64,000 bases of DNA from Caenorhabditis remanei (Eukaryota > Nematoda > Chromadorea > Rhabditida > Rhabditidae): contig NC_071330.1 in assembly GCF_010183535.1 (NCBI RefSeq), forward strand, positions 4,569,717-4,633,716, given 5' to 3'. This document shows positions 35,016 through 48,000 of this stretch, in pieces. The position numbers and the translations under genes are program-made. Each line of letters starts with the position of its first letter. Position 1 is the stretch's first letter. The notes beneath the pieces are model-generated. The model was given only the letters and a program-made list of their open reading frames with translations. It did no database searches and had not been told where the DNA came from.

Positions 35016-35729
35016 AATCTGAAAATCATAGTTTAATAGCTTTTATTGCGTCCCAGTGCCCAAATAAATGTGATAAGCTCAATCACTAAACACATATTTG
35101 TCTCTGCAAGTATAATGTTCGATTGATTCTTTTGATTTCCTCTTTTTGTTCAAAACTAATATAATGTATTTGATTATCATAAAACTTTACTATATATTTG
35201 TCATGGCCTAGAAACTTTCCCCCGTGTAAAAACTCTTCCATTGCTCCCTCGAAAACCAAAAGTCAAGTAAGAGAGAAGAAGAAACCGGTTCAGTTTTTTT
35301 TCTAGTTTCTTATTCTCCTTCAACCCCATCCAATTTTCTCTTCTTCTTCTTTTTTTCTTTCTTCTCCAAACGCCAAATGGTTGGCAGAAAACGAGAGAAA
35401 AAACGAACGGAAATGTTGAGAAACGGCACGTTTCTCTCTTTCTTTGAGGGCGAAACTAGAAAAGATGTGAAAAATAGAGAAAGAAAAAATTCATGGGATG
35501 GGCACATACAGAATCGATGAATTCGTTTCTCTCTTTTGACACAAAAATTGACTTTTTATGTGGTCACGATCATCAAAGTGAAAGTGACAGTGAAAATTGG
35601 GAAATTTTGAACTATTGAATTGGAACAAATTTGATTTCATGGTCGTTCAGTACTTGGAATGGAAAATTGTCGCTCCACCTCCTTCAGTTTTGATTTTTGA
35701 TCTTTGAAACTGTCTTAGATGGAATTATC

Positions 35730-36195
35730 TCGTCGAGACCTTTCAAATAAGTATAATCATGGCATGGTTTCGAGCAGTTTGGGTCTCACCACGAAAAATT
35801 TAAAGGCGCATACCGTAGTAGCGTGGTGAGACCCAACATGCTCCGAACCAAGGCATGATTATACTCTTTCGAAGCGTCTTGACGTGCTGAATTGGAATAT
35901 GTAAATTTCAAATGTTTTGGAGCGGGTTGACACGAGATTTAGGAGTTTTTCACTTAGTAGTGAAAAACTACCCCTGTATTTTTCCATTTCTCCTGAAACC
36001 TTGAAACATTAAGATTTTCCGATACAGCGTGACGAGACCTTTTAAATGAGTATAATCATGCCATGATTCGGAACAAGCTGGGTCTCGCCACGAAACTACG
36101 GTATGCGCCTTTGAACCACTTTTCGTGGTGGGACCCAACATTTTTCAAACCAAGGCATGATTATACTCATTCGAAGCGTCTTGACGTGCTCATTC
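35730..36195. repeat. Paired-palindrome element, copy 4
   Basis: Palindromes at about 35,730-35,895 and 36,025-36,195, again about 295 bp apart, with GTTTCGAGCAGTTTGGGTCT and GGCATGATTATACTC words. No coding content. Confidence 0.75.
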
Positions 36196-36544
36196 CAAAA
36201 CATTTAATTTCATCGCAAAAAAACACAATGAAACATTTTCTGATGAAATTTCCATTCTGAATTCCATTCTGAATGAATCTAAGGTGCCAAAAACCAACTT
36301 GTTTACCAACTTCTTCTCTGGTGGGTCCCTTCTATCCCAACGTCATCTGATGTCATCTGAAAGCTTCACTCTTTTTCTCGTGGTCCCGAGGCGTAAATAG
36401 GGAAGAAAAAAGGGAAAGACGAGAGAGTTTCCTTTTCTTTTTCCCCCGAGAAGCTTCCAGAATTTTCTCATTATTAGTATATTTGTTATGTTCCATTTGT
36501 GCTGGAATTTTAAATTACTATTTTCTTGCTCAACAATCCCATTA

Positions 36545-36760
36545 GTTGAAATATTTTTGGAGCGACGAGAGACGCAGAGAAGTAGACACTCTCGCTTCTC
36601 TGCGTCTCTAGAATCAAGAGATTCGCTTTGAAGCGTTGTATCTCGAAAACGAAAATAGCAATCAAAAAGTGATCAACTACAAAAGTGTAGGACATTTCAA
36701 GGGCTATACTTTATTAGTTGATCATTTTTAGATAGCTATTCAAGATTTTGAGATATGAGT
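36545..36760. repeat. GAGACGCAGA hairpin repeat
   Basis: A small hairpin made of GAGACGCAGAGAAG and its inverse CTTCTCTGCGTCTC (36,568-36,610) precedes a second one of AAGTGATCAACTACAAAAG against TTAGTTGATCATTTTT (36,667-36,730). A related pair of hairpins occurs at about 30,060-30,230, so this is a dispersed family. Confidence 0.6.
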
Positions 36761-37763
36761 GTTGCAAGTGTGCTCTACCGTATTTTCGTTATCACTCGCT
36801 TCAAGCTGGATTTTAAAAAGCTGAAACTTGATGAACTAATCAAAAACGTTGCAATCAATACAGCCACTGAATTCAAATCAAATCGGAATAGTTTTCACCA
36901 AGTTATGACCAGTAAATGCAAACTCGCTCCACTGAACTTTTGTCATAACTCATCTCAACGTGTGTTTTTTTCGACTGAAACTTTGTCACCTGGCTAGAAA
37001 CTGTTAACTCTACCTGGCCCTTAAATTTCAGCTCCACCGCAGCATTTTCTATCGAGCTATGCAATCGCGCTCCACCGAACTCTCCCTCAAATTCTAATTT
37101 CCGGCTCCTACCCCGAGCCCCATAGAATTCTTATTGCTAGAAAATGCAAATCCTTCAAACCTATCAATTTAGCTTCTCTTGTAATCCGTCAACCCGCCCC
37201 TATTTACACCCCTATTCCATCATCAAAACACCCCTTTTCTCCCCCTTTGAATAATATCGCGTGAATGCGTGAATGCGTGGAGCACCCGACGTACACAAAC
37301 GGAGGCAATTTGAATTCGTACTAGTTTCTTCCTTCTCTTTGCAAATTATTGTGTGTCAGTGAGAGAGAAGGAAGGTCTCGAGACGAGAAGAGACCACCCG
37401 GGAGAGGAATGTCTGCGTCTCTCTCTCACTCTTATACTAGTTTCATTGGTGTGGGAGGGAGAACGAGTTTTAGTAGTTTTCAAGGAGGAGATACACAACG
37501 GTTTTCGGTTTTTTTCAGTGTTCTTCTCCTAGAGAGAAAGAGAGCATGTGAGATCGAGAGAGGACTGAGAAAAAAACAGAGATAGGCGGTGTAAACAACA
37601 ACAACAAGAGGGAGAAGGAGAAATTTTTGTTGTGTTACAGCAAGAAAACGAGAGTTTTGAGTTTTCCCGATATTTTTAAGGTTTTTGCCAATAGAGCGCG
37701 TTTGCACAGACTGCGCAATCACCCCTTCTTTTATACGCCCCGCAACATCCTCCTGATTTGTGC

Positions 37764-37835
37764 CGGTGTGGCTCAACTGGGTGTGATTCCGCTCGTCGCT
37801 AACATATCAAGGGTTCGAGTTTTGCTCCTTACCAA
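37764..37835 (+). repeat. Degenerate tRNA-like sequence
   Basis: TGTGGCTCAACTGGG resembles an A box and GGGTTCGAGTTT a B box, at tRNA spacing, but the acceptor and T-stem do not pair. It is similar in design to the sequence at 28005. Confidence 0.35.
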
Positions 37836-38714
37836 AATTTTTTGTTTTTATTTTTCTTGGTATAAAAGTGTTTTTCTATTTTTCTAGTCGAGTACACATG
37901 TCCTACCCATGTTATTTGAAGAACGTCATCTAGTATGTGCACTGTTTTTCGCCAAAATAAAAAATATCTCGATAAAAAAGTAAGAACCCTCCTCGTGACT
38001 TTTAATGAACGCTTAATCTCCGGAGAAGCGGAAACATTTTAGGGGATTGAAAGATGAAAAAGATAAAAGAGAAAAGGAAATGGATGGGCGGCTTTTCCTC
38101 TCCCCTCTGAGTGAAGCAATCGAATGAATGGAGACATCAAAGATTATTGCGAAACACATTTGTTCTTTCTCTCTCTCTCTCTCCCTAGTTTGTTATTTGA
38201 GATACAGAGATCCTTTGTAATCGGACCCCTTCAACGTTTACCCAAAAAGTTTTGTGTTTCTATTGTTTCGTGCTACCTTTCTAGCTTACCTTTGGAAAAA
38301 AAATTTCAAAATTTCAAACCTAAATTTCTCGGGATTTAGTGACTCTTTTTTGAAACTGAGTAGATATTTGGATTACGCAGACTTTAAGCTTTCGATTGGT
38401 ATAAAAAGTGTCTGATAAAGTTTTGTAGTCTTTTCGTACCCCTAGTTCTCCGAACACCTCACTTTAACGTTGAATTTCTCAGCGCTAGTTGACTTTCCAA
38501 CAAAACAAATGACATATTCGGAATCCTCATGATTTCAGCTTTCGATTGATATATTTTTCATTGCTTGTATCCTCGAAATAGCAGAGTTACTCTCTATAAC
38601 ATTCCCATTGCTCACAAACACACTCAAAATTCCCATGCACTCCCCTCCTCTCCTCCTCCCGCTGCCATTGCCCTCTCCGCCTCCTGTATGCACTCAACCT
38701 CACGGTTAAAATGT

Positions 38715-38787
38715 GGCCGCGTGGCGCAATGGATAACGCGTCTGCCTACGGAGCAGAAGATTGTAGGTTCGAATCCTGCCGTGGTCG
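38715..38787 (+). tRNA. tRNA-Arg (anticodon ACG)
   Basis: A 73-nt sequence identical to the tRNA at 27206-27278, with ACG at 38748-38750. It is followed by an oligo-T run (CTCTTTTTTCTTTTTG) suited to pol III termination. It lies inside the long ncl-1 5' region, on the sense strand. Confidence 0.95.
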
Positions 38788-39229
38788 AAACTCTTTTTTC
38801 TTTTTGTTTTGCCCCAGAAAGTAACTAATTTTGTTTTTGGAGACACACCGTCTGAAGCTGTCGACGACGACGTCGACTACTATTACTTTTCCTTGTTTTC
38901 GAGGTCTTCGCTAGCTTCTTTCTTCTTGCTTTCTCTCAGTGTTCCTCCATACACATCTCTGAAATTCCCTCACTATTTCCATCGGGTGTTCCCTCCTTCT
39001 AGTTGTTTTGACGACGAAGTAGAATAGTTGTACAGCGAAAAAAAAGAAGGGAGAAGACGTCTAGAGGAAGAAGAAGAAGGGGATAATGCCAGACGATGTC
39101 ATGCGTTCGGTTCGTCGTCTCAAAATATATCATCATCTCTTTTTCTTTGTCGAAAAAAGCCCTCATCTCGTTAGATTTAATGCATATGATGCCTATTAGA
39201 TTTGTCTGGAAGTAAAATTAGTTGAAACC

Positions 39230-39950
39230 GGTTATGGAATCGCGCTCTATTGAGAAACAACCAAAAACTAGGTCAGAATTGCGGTAAACTGATAGAAAAC
39301 GAGTAAAATGAGTTTAAAATAGTGCCAGAAACATATCTGGAAAGTTTCAGCTAGATTAGAGCAAAATAATGGAAGCGCGCTCTACTGCACTTTTACCATA
39401 ACTTGTACCAAACGTAGTCTAAAAAGCTGAAATTTTTGGTTTAGACTTAACCAAAGAGGAAAAACATGCTTACAAAGTTTCAACTAAGTCTGAGCAATAA
39501 AATGCATTTGCGCTCTAGTGAACTTTCTGATAAATAGCTTCAAAAGCAGTCAGATTCAGTGAGATTGTCAGTAACCTAATGAAAGGGTCTCTCTTTGAGT
39601 TTCAGAATTTTTGAACCAGTTTTAGTGAAGAAGTTTAGTGAAGTTATGAGCATTAATGTTATCGCGCTCCAATGAACTTTAGCTGTAACTCTCTTCAAAA
39701 TAGGGTTAGAAAGCTGAGATTTGGTACACTCGTTAAGCACCAGCCACAAAACATGCCTACAAAAGCTTGGGATCTTTTCCTCAGCAATGCAACTTCGCTT
39801 CACCGAAATGTCGCTCGAAACTCGCTCAACCATAGTTTCTAGTTGTCAATTCAAACTTGCAAATCACTCAGAGCACATAATTATGTACAAGGTCTTCAAC
39901 AAACACTGATTGCGCAACCCATTGTTTCCTCCTCGCTCTATTGTACTCTC
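39230..39950. repeat. Degenerate tandem array with GCGCTCTA words
   Basis: Related blocks of roughly 120-170 bp each contain a variant of AATCGCGCTCTAYTG followed by a cytosine- and thymine-rich phrase and a TAAAAAGCTGAAATTTTTGG-like phrase (positions about 39,241, 39,377, 39,509, 39,663, 39,785, 39,938). Similar blocks occur at 36,760-37,090. Confidence 0.55.
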
Positions 39951-42096
39951 ATCGACTCCTTTGTCCCACAGGTGCTACCGTAACCCTTCCCGGTAACTTC
40001 TAAACAGCACCGCCCAGTGTTATTATTGTTGTTGTTATGTAACAAGCATGAAAAATGTGAGGAGGGAGGGGAAGGGGCGTGGCTTCCTCTCTCACTCTCC
40101 TTTGGTGTTCCAAAACCGCTTTTTCTCTGCGTCTCCTCGTCTTCACACACTCTCTCGTGTGCCGGCTTCTCTCTGTCAATGGCATGTGTTGGTGTGCCCC
40201 CCTTTTGAGTATGTATGTATTTGAGAAAATTTCTCTTATTCTCGTGTAGTCTCTCTTCGTGAGACACGCCCTCTTTCTCTCCCTCTTCGAGCTTATCCAT
40301 TTTCGGACGACTACTAGTTTCTGTGCCTGCTCTCTGGAGCTCCTTTCTTGGAAGAGGGGGACCCCCATTCAGAAGCACTTTTATTCTAGTTTTGATCTAG
40401 TAGAGCTACAGTAACTCTGGTGAGTGGGGGACAGTAACCAATAGGAAGTCTTACTGTAGCGAGACTACAGTAGCCTAGGTGGCGCTACTGTAGAGCTACA
40501 GTAAATCTGTCAGCTGATCGGTGCCTACAGTAAACCCTTGCTGTTTTCGCTGCGAGACCCAAACTTTGTCCTTCTAAACCCGCTGATTCAGAAAACCAAC
40601 ACCATTTCCCGCGGAAGTTCTCGGTCGGAAAATCAAAAAATCGATATTTCCCCCTCTCCAAAAATGACAAATTTCGAACCCTAGTAGTCCCATGATCCCC
40701 CTATGTCATTTGATACATTTTCTGAGTCAGTGTCTATGACTAATTGCATCGTCGTCCTTCTTCTTCCCCTTTCCTAGGCTTCCCCTCTCATGGTTGAATG
40801 CTAATGGCCGTCTCTATAGAGGGGTTCGTTTCATAATGAGTACTCGGCACCACCAGTTTGTGACGTGGCACCCCGAAGGAAGACAGGTGGAAATTGAGAA
40901 AAAAACAAAAGACGGAAAAGTTGTGTGTGGTTGTGACTCATTATCAGAAGATCGTACTGTACGAAGTCTCCATCACAATTGGAAATTTGTGATTTCCGCC
41001 TGTGAATCAGCAAAAAGGGTATACTGTAGAAGGCAGAGCCAATCAGCAGTCAACCTCATTACTAACTAGTAAGCCAACATGTCTTTCAATTCGGTTTCGC
41101 ATGAAAGAGCTGGTATCATGTGGGTTTACGGGGTGATGCGTAAATCGAGACGAGGACGGGTTTACAGGATGACTGAGATATCACCGAAGACGCTAATGAG
41201 CAAGAAGACGTGGGAAGCCCAACTTGGAGCTTGTGACTCTCAGGGCTCGAGCAGGCACTTTTATTGAGTCGCTGCTCAGCGAAATCGACTGGAGTGCACG
41301 TAACAGCGTAGAAACTTTGGTTGAAGTTTGCTGAGATTAGATGAAAAGTCGCTACTCAGCGAATTCGAAATTGTATGACTCAAAACCCCTTACCAAACTA
41401 TCCTAGACCACCCAATCCGTCGAATTGTTGACATTTTTAGGTCTCGACTTTTTTGTGCCCCCCAAAAAATGTTTATTTGCTCGAGATTTAGTGGGAATGG
41501 TGCTGGTCACCAGAGAGGGAGGACATCACGATAAACATATCGAAGTGTCCATCCTAATTTTGTTTAGATTCGTGTAAAGTTATACATAGAGATGGAGAAA
41601 GTCAATAAATATATTAAAATACTAAAGCTGCCTTCGCTATATATCATGTGATTCTTTTATCCGACGGCTTTTTGGATTACTACGTATGCGCTCATAATCC
41701 GCCCCGACGAAAGCTACACCTTTTAAAGAACTTTCTAGATTTTCGTCATGTTTTTCTTTCTTCTTCTTCTTCAAAAAATTCTAATCATGTTTTCGCGGTC
41801 CCCTTCTTTCTCCCTTTCTCATCCGCACCAATGTGTAATAACAGCAGAAAATCGTACACACTCGACCGATTTGCCTATTCCATTTCCTCTTCTCTCACTC
41901 TTTCGCCTGTTTTGTCATATATGAAAATTTTCATTTTCGATTCAACTTTTTAATACGGTCAGTGGTGTGGTCAGTGGCGCGTGGACCAATTATAGTCAGC
42001 GCTCGCCACCGCCCACTCCTATCCGAAATAATAACTATTCTCTCTCTCTAATTTCCATCAAAATGCTAATTTCATATCGTTTTCAGAGAACGTGAA

Positions 42097-45000
42097 ATGA
42101 GCGAATCGGAGTCATTGGGTGGGAGCAGCGCGTCGACGACGGCCGGCAGCGACGAGTACACCATGTCGCAGATTTTTGGCGCCGCTGGACGTCCCATTCC
42201 ACTCTCGACGTTCGGCGCGACTATTCCAAACTCTTGGGGATCAGGTGAGCTAGAAAATTCCAGACAGTTTTAATCCAATAGTTAGAGAGTTTCAAAGACC
42301 AAAGTCTTTGTACTTTTAGATGAATAATTTCAGCGCATAATTTCAGTGCACTTTATGCGAATAATCTAGAGTTCTCATGAATCACTCTTTTTATTAGATT
42401 TTCGCTTTTGCTCAGTATGCGCAAGTTAGTCTGAAACTGGCATTCACAAAATTTTGAAGCTTGAAAACAACAATTTTCTCGATTTTTTCTCATAAAACCT
42501 GAAATTAGTCGACATTTCAGCCTGAAGGAAAACTAATTTTGAGTAAACAACAATCAATTTTTTTTCTATCTTTTCCAAAAAACTCAAAATCTTAACGTAA
42601 CACGTGGCCACGTCAAAAATAACTCTGAATCATAACAAGTTCGCACCCTTATTTCTCACTGAAACGCGATGACGACAACGCCTTATAACGTGATTTACGA
42701 ACGTGTTCAACGTCTCCAAGAGATTTTCACTCGTCATCTGATGAAAGGTTCTTTTAGTCGATATTTTTATCATATTTTTCCGGGAAAAACAGTGTGAAAT
42801 TCCCATCAAAATCACCTAAAATTCGCTTCAAAAATCTGAAAAATCTGTAAATTTTGCCACGTTTTTTCCCAAGACTCTGCAATTGCGCGTCGGGTCCGAT
42901 GCTCGCGTACCGTAATACCCAAGACCTTACGCTCAAAAATGCTGAAATTCCACGAATTCCACGAAATTTAGCCTACTTTTTTAGGTTTCAAATCCTAAAT
43001 TCTCATTCTTATTTTTTATTTTTTCAGCCGTGTCGCAGCCGATGCTTGCCGGCTCATTTGGCTTGGCACCTACACCACCACCAGTCATCCAGGAGGTAGG
43101 ATTTCCGAATTTTTTGTTAAATATTTTTTAACTGTAAAATAATCATTTTCCCGCCGTATTGTTGTTGTTGTTTGATCTCTCGCTTGTTCTCTTGTTGTTT
43201 CTTCCCATTTTTAGTCATTTTTCTAAAAGAAAAATGGCCAAATCCGTTTACACCTTCTCTCGTTTGCCCCGAATTGTGATTGCTTTCCGCGCGGAAGGCG
43301 GATAATACGTTTACTTTATGCATCAGATAGCAAACTACACACGGAGTAAAAGGCCGCGGGAAACAAATACCAAAAGGTTTCCATCAGTTTGGCACTTTTT
43401 TCGAAGTCAGGCCTAAATTTCTCGAGTTTTTGCTTCAAATTTGCTGTTTCTCCGCGTTTTTTTCGACTCCAAAATCAGAATTTGTGATTTTTGCGATAAT
43501 TTTACCCGGAAAATAATCTCCGGTGGTTTTTTCAATTAAAAAATCATTCTTTGTCGAAAAACATTTCCGTTTCCATCCGCTGATCCCATTTTTCTCAAAA
43601 TTTTCCAAAAATTGTGATTTTTGGTCAATTTTTTTCGTTTCTTCTCGAACTTTCGCTAGAATATCGACCTAAAAATTGTTTCTCCACAAAATTCGATTCC
43701 TTTTGTCCCTTTTGCCGTTGTGGCCGCTCGCCATCCATCCACACGCACACACAATTTTCTTCTTCTCCATCTCATCTCCCTCCTGGTTTCCCGCATCTTC
43801 TCGTCTCCTATTCCAACTTGGCGTTTGCAGTTTTTTTTCCCGACGATTCCTCGGTCTCTTCGGTGGCGCCCAAACTCTCGCCCCGGGGCGCCTCAATTTC
43901 GATTCGCTTCGCTATTTTTCTTTTCACATTCCCGTGTCTTTTTCTCTCTCCGCCGCCGCCGAACACACGTACATTTGATCTGTTGTGGAGAAGGAAGGAG
44001 AGGCGAGCGCTAGAGATGACGTGGCACACTGTGAAACTGTTTTTCAATTTCACAAAAACCGAGAAGTGAGGTAGAGATAGAGCGAGATGAAAAGTGAAAG
44101 TTCTTGTTATCAGTTCAGTATTTTGTGGCAAAGAATTGAAAGTTCCAACTTCAATGATTTCTGGTGCCTCTCATCTACCGTATCCCCGATGGATGATAAG
44201 CCAATCACGGTAACGACGATGACGGAGCAAAAGTTCTGAAATTGTACTTTCTGCTTCACTGTCACCGTCGGCTTCCACTTGGATGAATTGTAGGCGTAGC
44301 TCGCATGCTGCTCACCGAAACGTCAGATAAGTTTCATGGAGCACTGCTTCGAAACTGAAGTTCCAGTCCACTGGATATCGCTAATTAGAAATCAAGACGT
44401 CGTCTATGACGTGCTCTTGTAAAGATCACGGCTGAAACTTCAGATTTTCAGAAAAGGATAAGCTTCTTGGAAAGTACACCCAGGGAGCTTCTCGAAGTTT
44501 CTCTGCGTGTAGAACACGCTTAAGAGATAAGAGTGTGGATTGATCTCCGATCGCTCTCCAGCTTCTCCACCACCGTTTTTTTCTATCGCGGCGACCAAAC
44601 CCCGCCCCTTCCCAACTACTAGTAGAGTCTAGGCCTCTGCTTTCACTCACACATACAGTAGTGCCACGCGATTGCGTTTTCTTTTCCGCCCCGTCCGTTC
44701 GCTATCGTGTCGTTCGGTTCCGTTCAGTGTCTAGACACATCGCGTTTTCTTCGTTTTCTACCAATTGGCCATAAATTTGCGGGCCATCCGTTTTTTAGTA
44801 GAATGGGTGGCGCGTGGCGGCACTGCCAGTCTCGGGGACCTTGGCGCTCGTGTCCTTTGGTCAGCGAACACCATGGGAAGAGAGTCTAGTCGCCGTCGTC
44901 TTGTATCTTCTATCTCTGCGTTTCATTTCAATCTTGAAAAAGTGAAAAAGAGAGGAAGGCTCCACCATCGGTTCTGTACACCATCACATTTCTCTTGATG

Positions 45001-48000
45001 CTTCTGCGTCTTGACGCCCGTCGCACTGAGTTTTCATAACCCCATCATTTTGTGTCCCGCCCGTCTCTTAGTGTATGTATGTGTTCCCTTCGCCTTTCAT
45101 TTCTTCATCTTTTCTACTCTTCCTCAAACACTAGAGGAGGAGAGACCGAGAGATAGAGAGACTCAGTCAAGAAGACAGGGCACAGTTTTGTATTTAGTAC
45201 CAGGCCCCGAGCGCCGAGTGTATGTGTGTGTGGTGTGTGTCTCTCTCAATCTATCTCTCCGTCGTCATCTCTGTGTTTCGCCAATGTTTCTCGAGACCGC
45301 CCAGTTTTCCACTGTGACACTAAGAAAAGAAGTGAGAAAGAGAGAGATGGACGAAGAGATGAGTCCGTCTCGTCCTGGAAAGCCTTTCCCTGGAGAAACG
45401 AGTCGGAAGTTCGCGCGCGCGCGAGCGCCCCCCCCCCCCCTTCTCTCGCTCTCCCGACGGTCGCCGACCGCTCGGAATCGTTTCAATAAAATTGTCGCTG
45501 CTGGACGCCGGTCATCGTTATGTCTTTTCTTGTCTCGTGGTGTTGTCTATACGATTTTCTAGTAGTCCTCCTTGGTAGACACGTGTTCCATCACTCGGAA
45601 ACTCCCCTATTAGAGCTATCAATTATAATAGATTTGCGTTCCACATAAGGTTTTCGACAGATGGTGATGCCTTGTGGTATTTGCGTAAGAGGGCAGGTTG
45701 GCGAAACATGAGAGCCGTCGGAGAGAGCTTTAGCACCACCTGTCCCCTCGATCTCCTTTAAAGGTGTCTTCGACCATCATTAATGACTTGTCACATAGTT
45801 TGCATAGTTATCGTGGATTTCACGACTCGGGTTAGTCCAATCTGGCCATTTCTCGTTCTGCGAGTAATACGAGTTCTACCAAATTGCCTCGATTTTATGG
45901 GCTGTTTTGTGACTCTGCCCACAAACCAATTTTGAGATTAACTTTAGTATTTCACGTCCTGGTTAGTCTCGTTTTGATTCCATTTTCCTGGCCACAGAGT
46001 GATTTTTAGAAGCCTACCTCTATGTTGATAACAAAGCGTTGAAAACGATGCTTATCAGCTACTTTTCCACCGCGAAAATTGTTAATTTCCTCCAATCATC
46101 GCTATTCGAGTCGACAGAAGGAACATGGCGCCATTGCTATCTCTTATATTGCCCTGTCATAAACACTTTTTTTGTTATTTCAATTTTCGTGCGCTGGCGT
46201 CGACGACGAAAACTGCGTGGCACCGAACACAGTACAGTATGACTCCGCCCCTCCCTCCTCCCTTTTTTCTATCTATTTCTTGGTACCGTTCATCTGTCAT
46301 GTCTCCGCCTCCTCCTTCCCTCTTTTTGTCCGTACTCCGGCTGTCGCTTGTCTCACTCCATTTGAGGGCAGAAGGCGTACCATCTGCCATTGTCGTTTTT
46401 GCTGATGCAAGCTCATCGAAGCCATCTGTGATATGCCGTTATACGGTTTTTGTGATTTTTGACTGTTTTTCTGCCTTCGGAAAAAGTGACCTTCTATATC
46501 TAGTCGCCTCGAACAATTCAGGTCAAGATTTACGCATGAGTAGGTCCTCTCTGTTGCAATGTGTTTTTTCTGCCGGTTAGACTATTTAATTTCAATTTCA
46601 TGTCTTATGATGAAATCGTTTCGAAAGCTTGCGGAAAGCGGAATGCGGAAAATCTACGATTTCATCAGTTTCCGCAACGTGGCGCTCCTTCGTTTTTTTC
46701 CCATTAAAAGACCACCATGACAAGTCCAAAAAAGGCGGAAAAAACTGATGAACGGAATCCGATATTTCTCTTTTTTCTTCTTGCTCTCAAGTGTAATTCT
46801 AGACGTTTCGGCATAGAAGGAGCGGGGGGTTTCCTTCCATTTCAATTTTTTTTTCTTCTTCATTTCTTCCCGCCTTCATCACTCTCTTCCTCCTTTTGTA
46901 CTACTTTACGCCGTACTGGCGCGTGCCACCACGTTGAAAAATATGACCTTCTGTAAGGCCATTTTGATGTGGAATGACACGAAAATTGAGAAACTGCCAC
47001 CTCCTTTACACACACTTACTGTTCTGCAGAAGGTTACTGATCCCCGCTTTCTGAAATTGTTACTATTCGCCCCGCCCTCTTTTTTGTGTTCCGCTATGTT
47101 TTAATTTTCTAAATTTTCCAATTTTCAGATCGTCAAGTGCACGCTGTGCTTGGAACCGTACCGTGATCCGAAGGTTCTCGCGTGCTTCCATTCGTTTTGC
47201 AAAGGTTGTCTGGCGAAACATCTCGAGCAGCCGGAACGTATCGTTTGTCCGCAGTGCCACATGGAGACTCAATTGAGGTAAGCTACTCGTTTTCACCATA
47301 CTTGCAACGGGCCGGGCCGGGCCGATTTGAGAATTTTCACCGGCCCGGCCCGGTCGGCCCGGGTCACAGTACAAAAATTTGAAAATTTGAATTTTTTTGA
47401 AATTTTTTTGATTTTTTCGCAAAAAAGTCGAATTTTCGACTATGTTTTTACATATCGATAAAACTCAAGTGTACATAGGATTTTTGACTATTTTTGATGA
47501 AAATTTCAAAAAATTTCGAAAAATTTTGTGAAAAAATTGTGCTCATTTTTTGACTCCGGGCCGACCGGGCCGACGGGCCGAGCCGGGCCGGGCCGATATT
47601 TTGCAAGTCTGGTTTTCACTATACTCTCAAACAACCATTGAAAGCTCTTCCAGCGTACAACTCGGCCTCGACTCGTTGCTCACAGACTTCGGGCTCGAGT
47701 CGGTGATGAACAAGCAACAACAGTTGTTCGCCAATCTCGGACTATCTGAAAGTGGAGCACCAACGACCGTTTCAGCCGCCATCCCAGTTCCGAATGCTCA
47801 CCTTCATCCGTCAATGGTGGCTGGCTCCGATCCGTCCAATCCAGTGGTCGGATTCGGTTTTGGATCACCTTCCTCCACGACATCATCATCACCACCGCTC
47901 AGTGATTCGCCGACGATGGAACAACAGCAGCACGCTCAACTTGCCGCCATGATGCAAGGAATCATGAACAACAATGTTGCAGTGGCGAACGGAGCCGGAG

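Larger units (their letters stand above)
29762..42086. other. Large repeat-filled region upstream of the ncl-1 main start
   Basis: No protein-coding gene supported. It holds four of the five paired-palindrome elements, the nested fold-back element, a tRNA-Arg gene (38715), a tRNA-like sequence (37764), an 18-C tract (29815), hairpin repeats at 30,040-30,330 and 36,545-36,760, and a degenerate array at 39,230-39,950. Stretches rich in GAGA/TCTC with GAGACGCAGA-type words (37,340-37,480; 40,060-40,330) look like core-promoter or repeat material. Open frames of 100-146 codons at 40,000-40,378 are low complexity. Confidence 0.5.

Noticed and set aside
39230..39950. CRISPR-like array
   Set aside because: Repeats are long, diverged and irregular, in a eukaryotic intron; no CRISPR features.
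40000..40378. Overlapping minus-strand frames of 122 and 146 codons
   Set aside because: They cover GAGA-rich promoter-like DNA in two frames at once, a sign of base composition rather than coding.
40794..41267. Frames of 91 and 62 codons
   Set aside because: No splice structure or recognisable protein features; ordinary intron length frames.
43614..44131. Several frames of 97-151 codons on both strands
   Set aside because: Pyrimidine-rich intron sequence; open frames appear on both strands over the same bases.
45011..45562. 183-codon plus-strand frame in the large ncl-1 intron
   Set aside because: Sequence is TC/GA-rich low complexity with runs such as PPPPLLSLS and no splice or start context.
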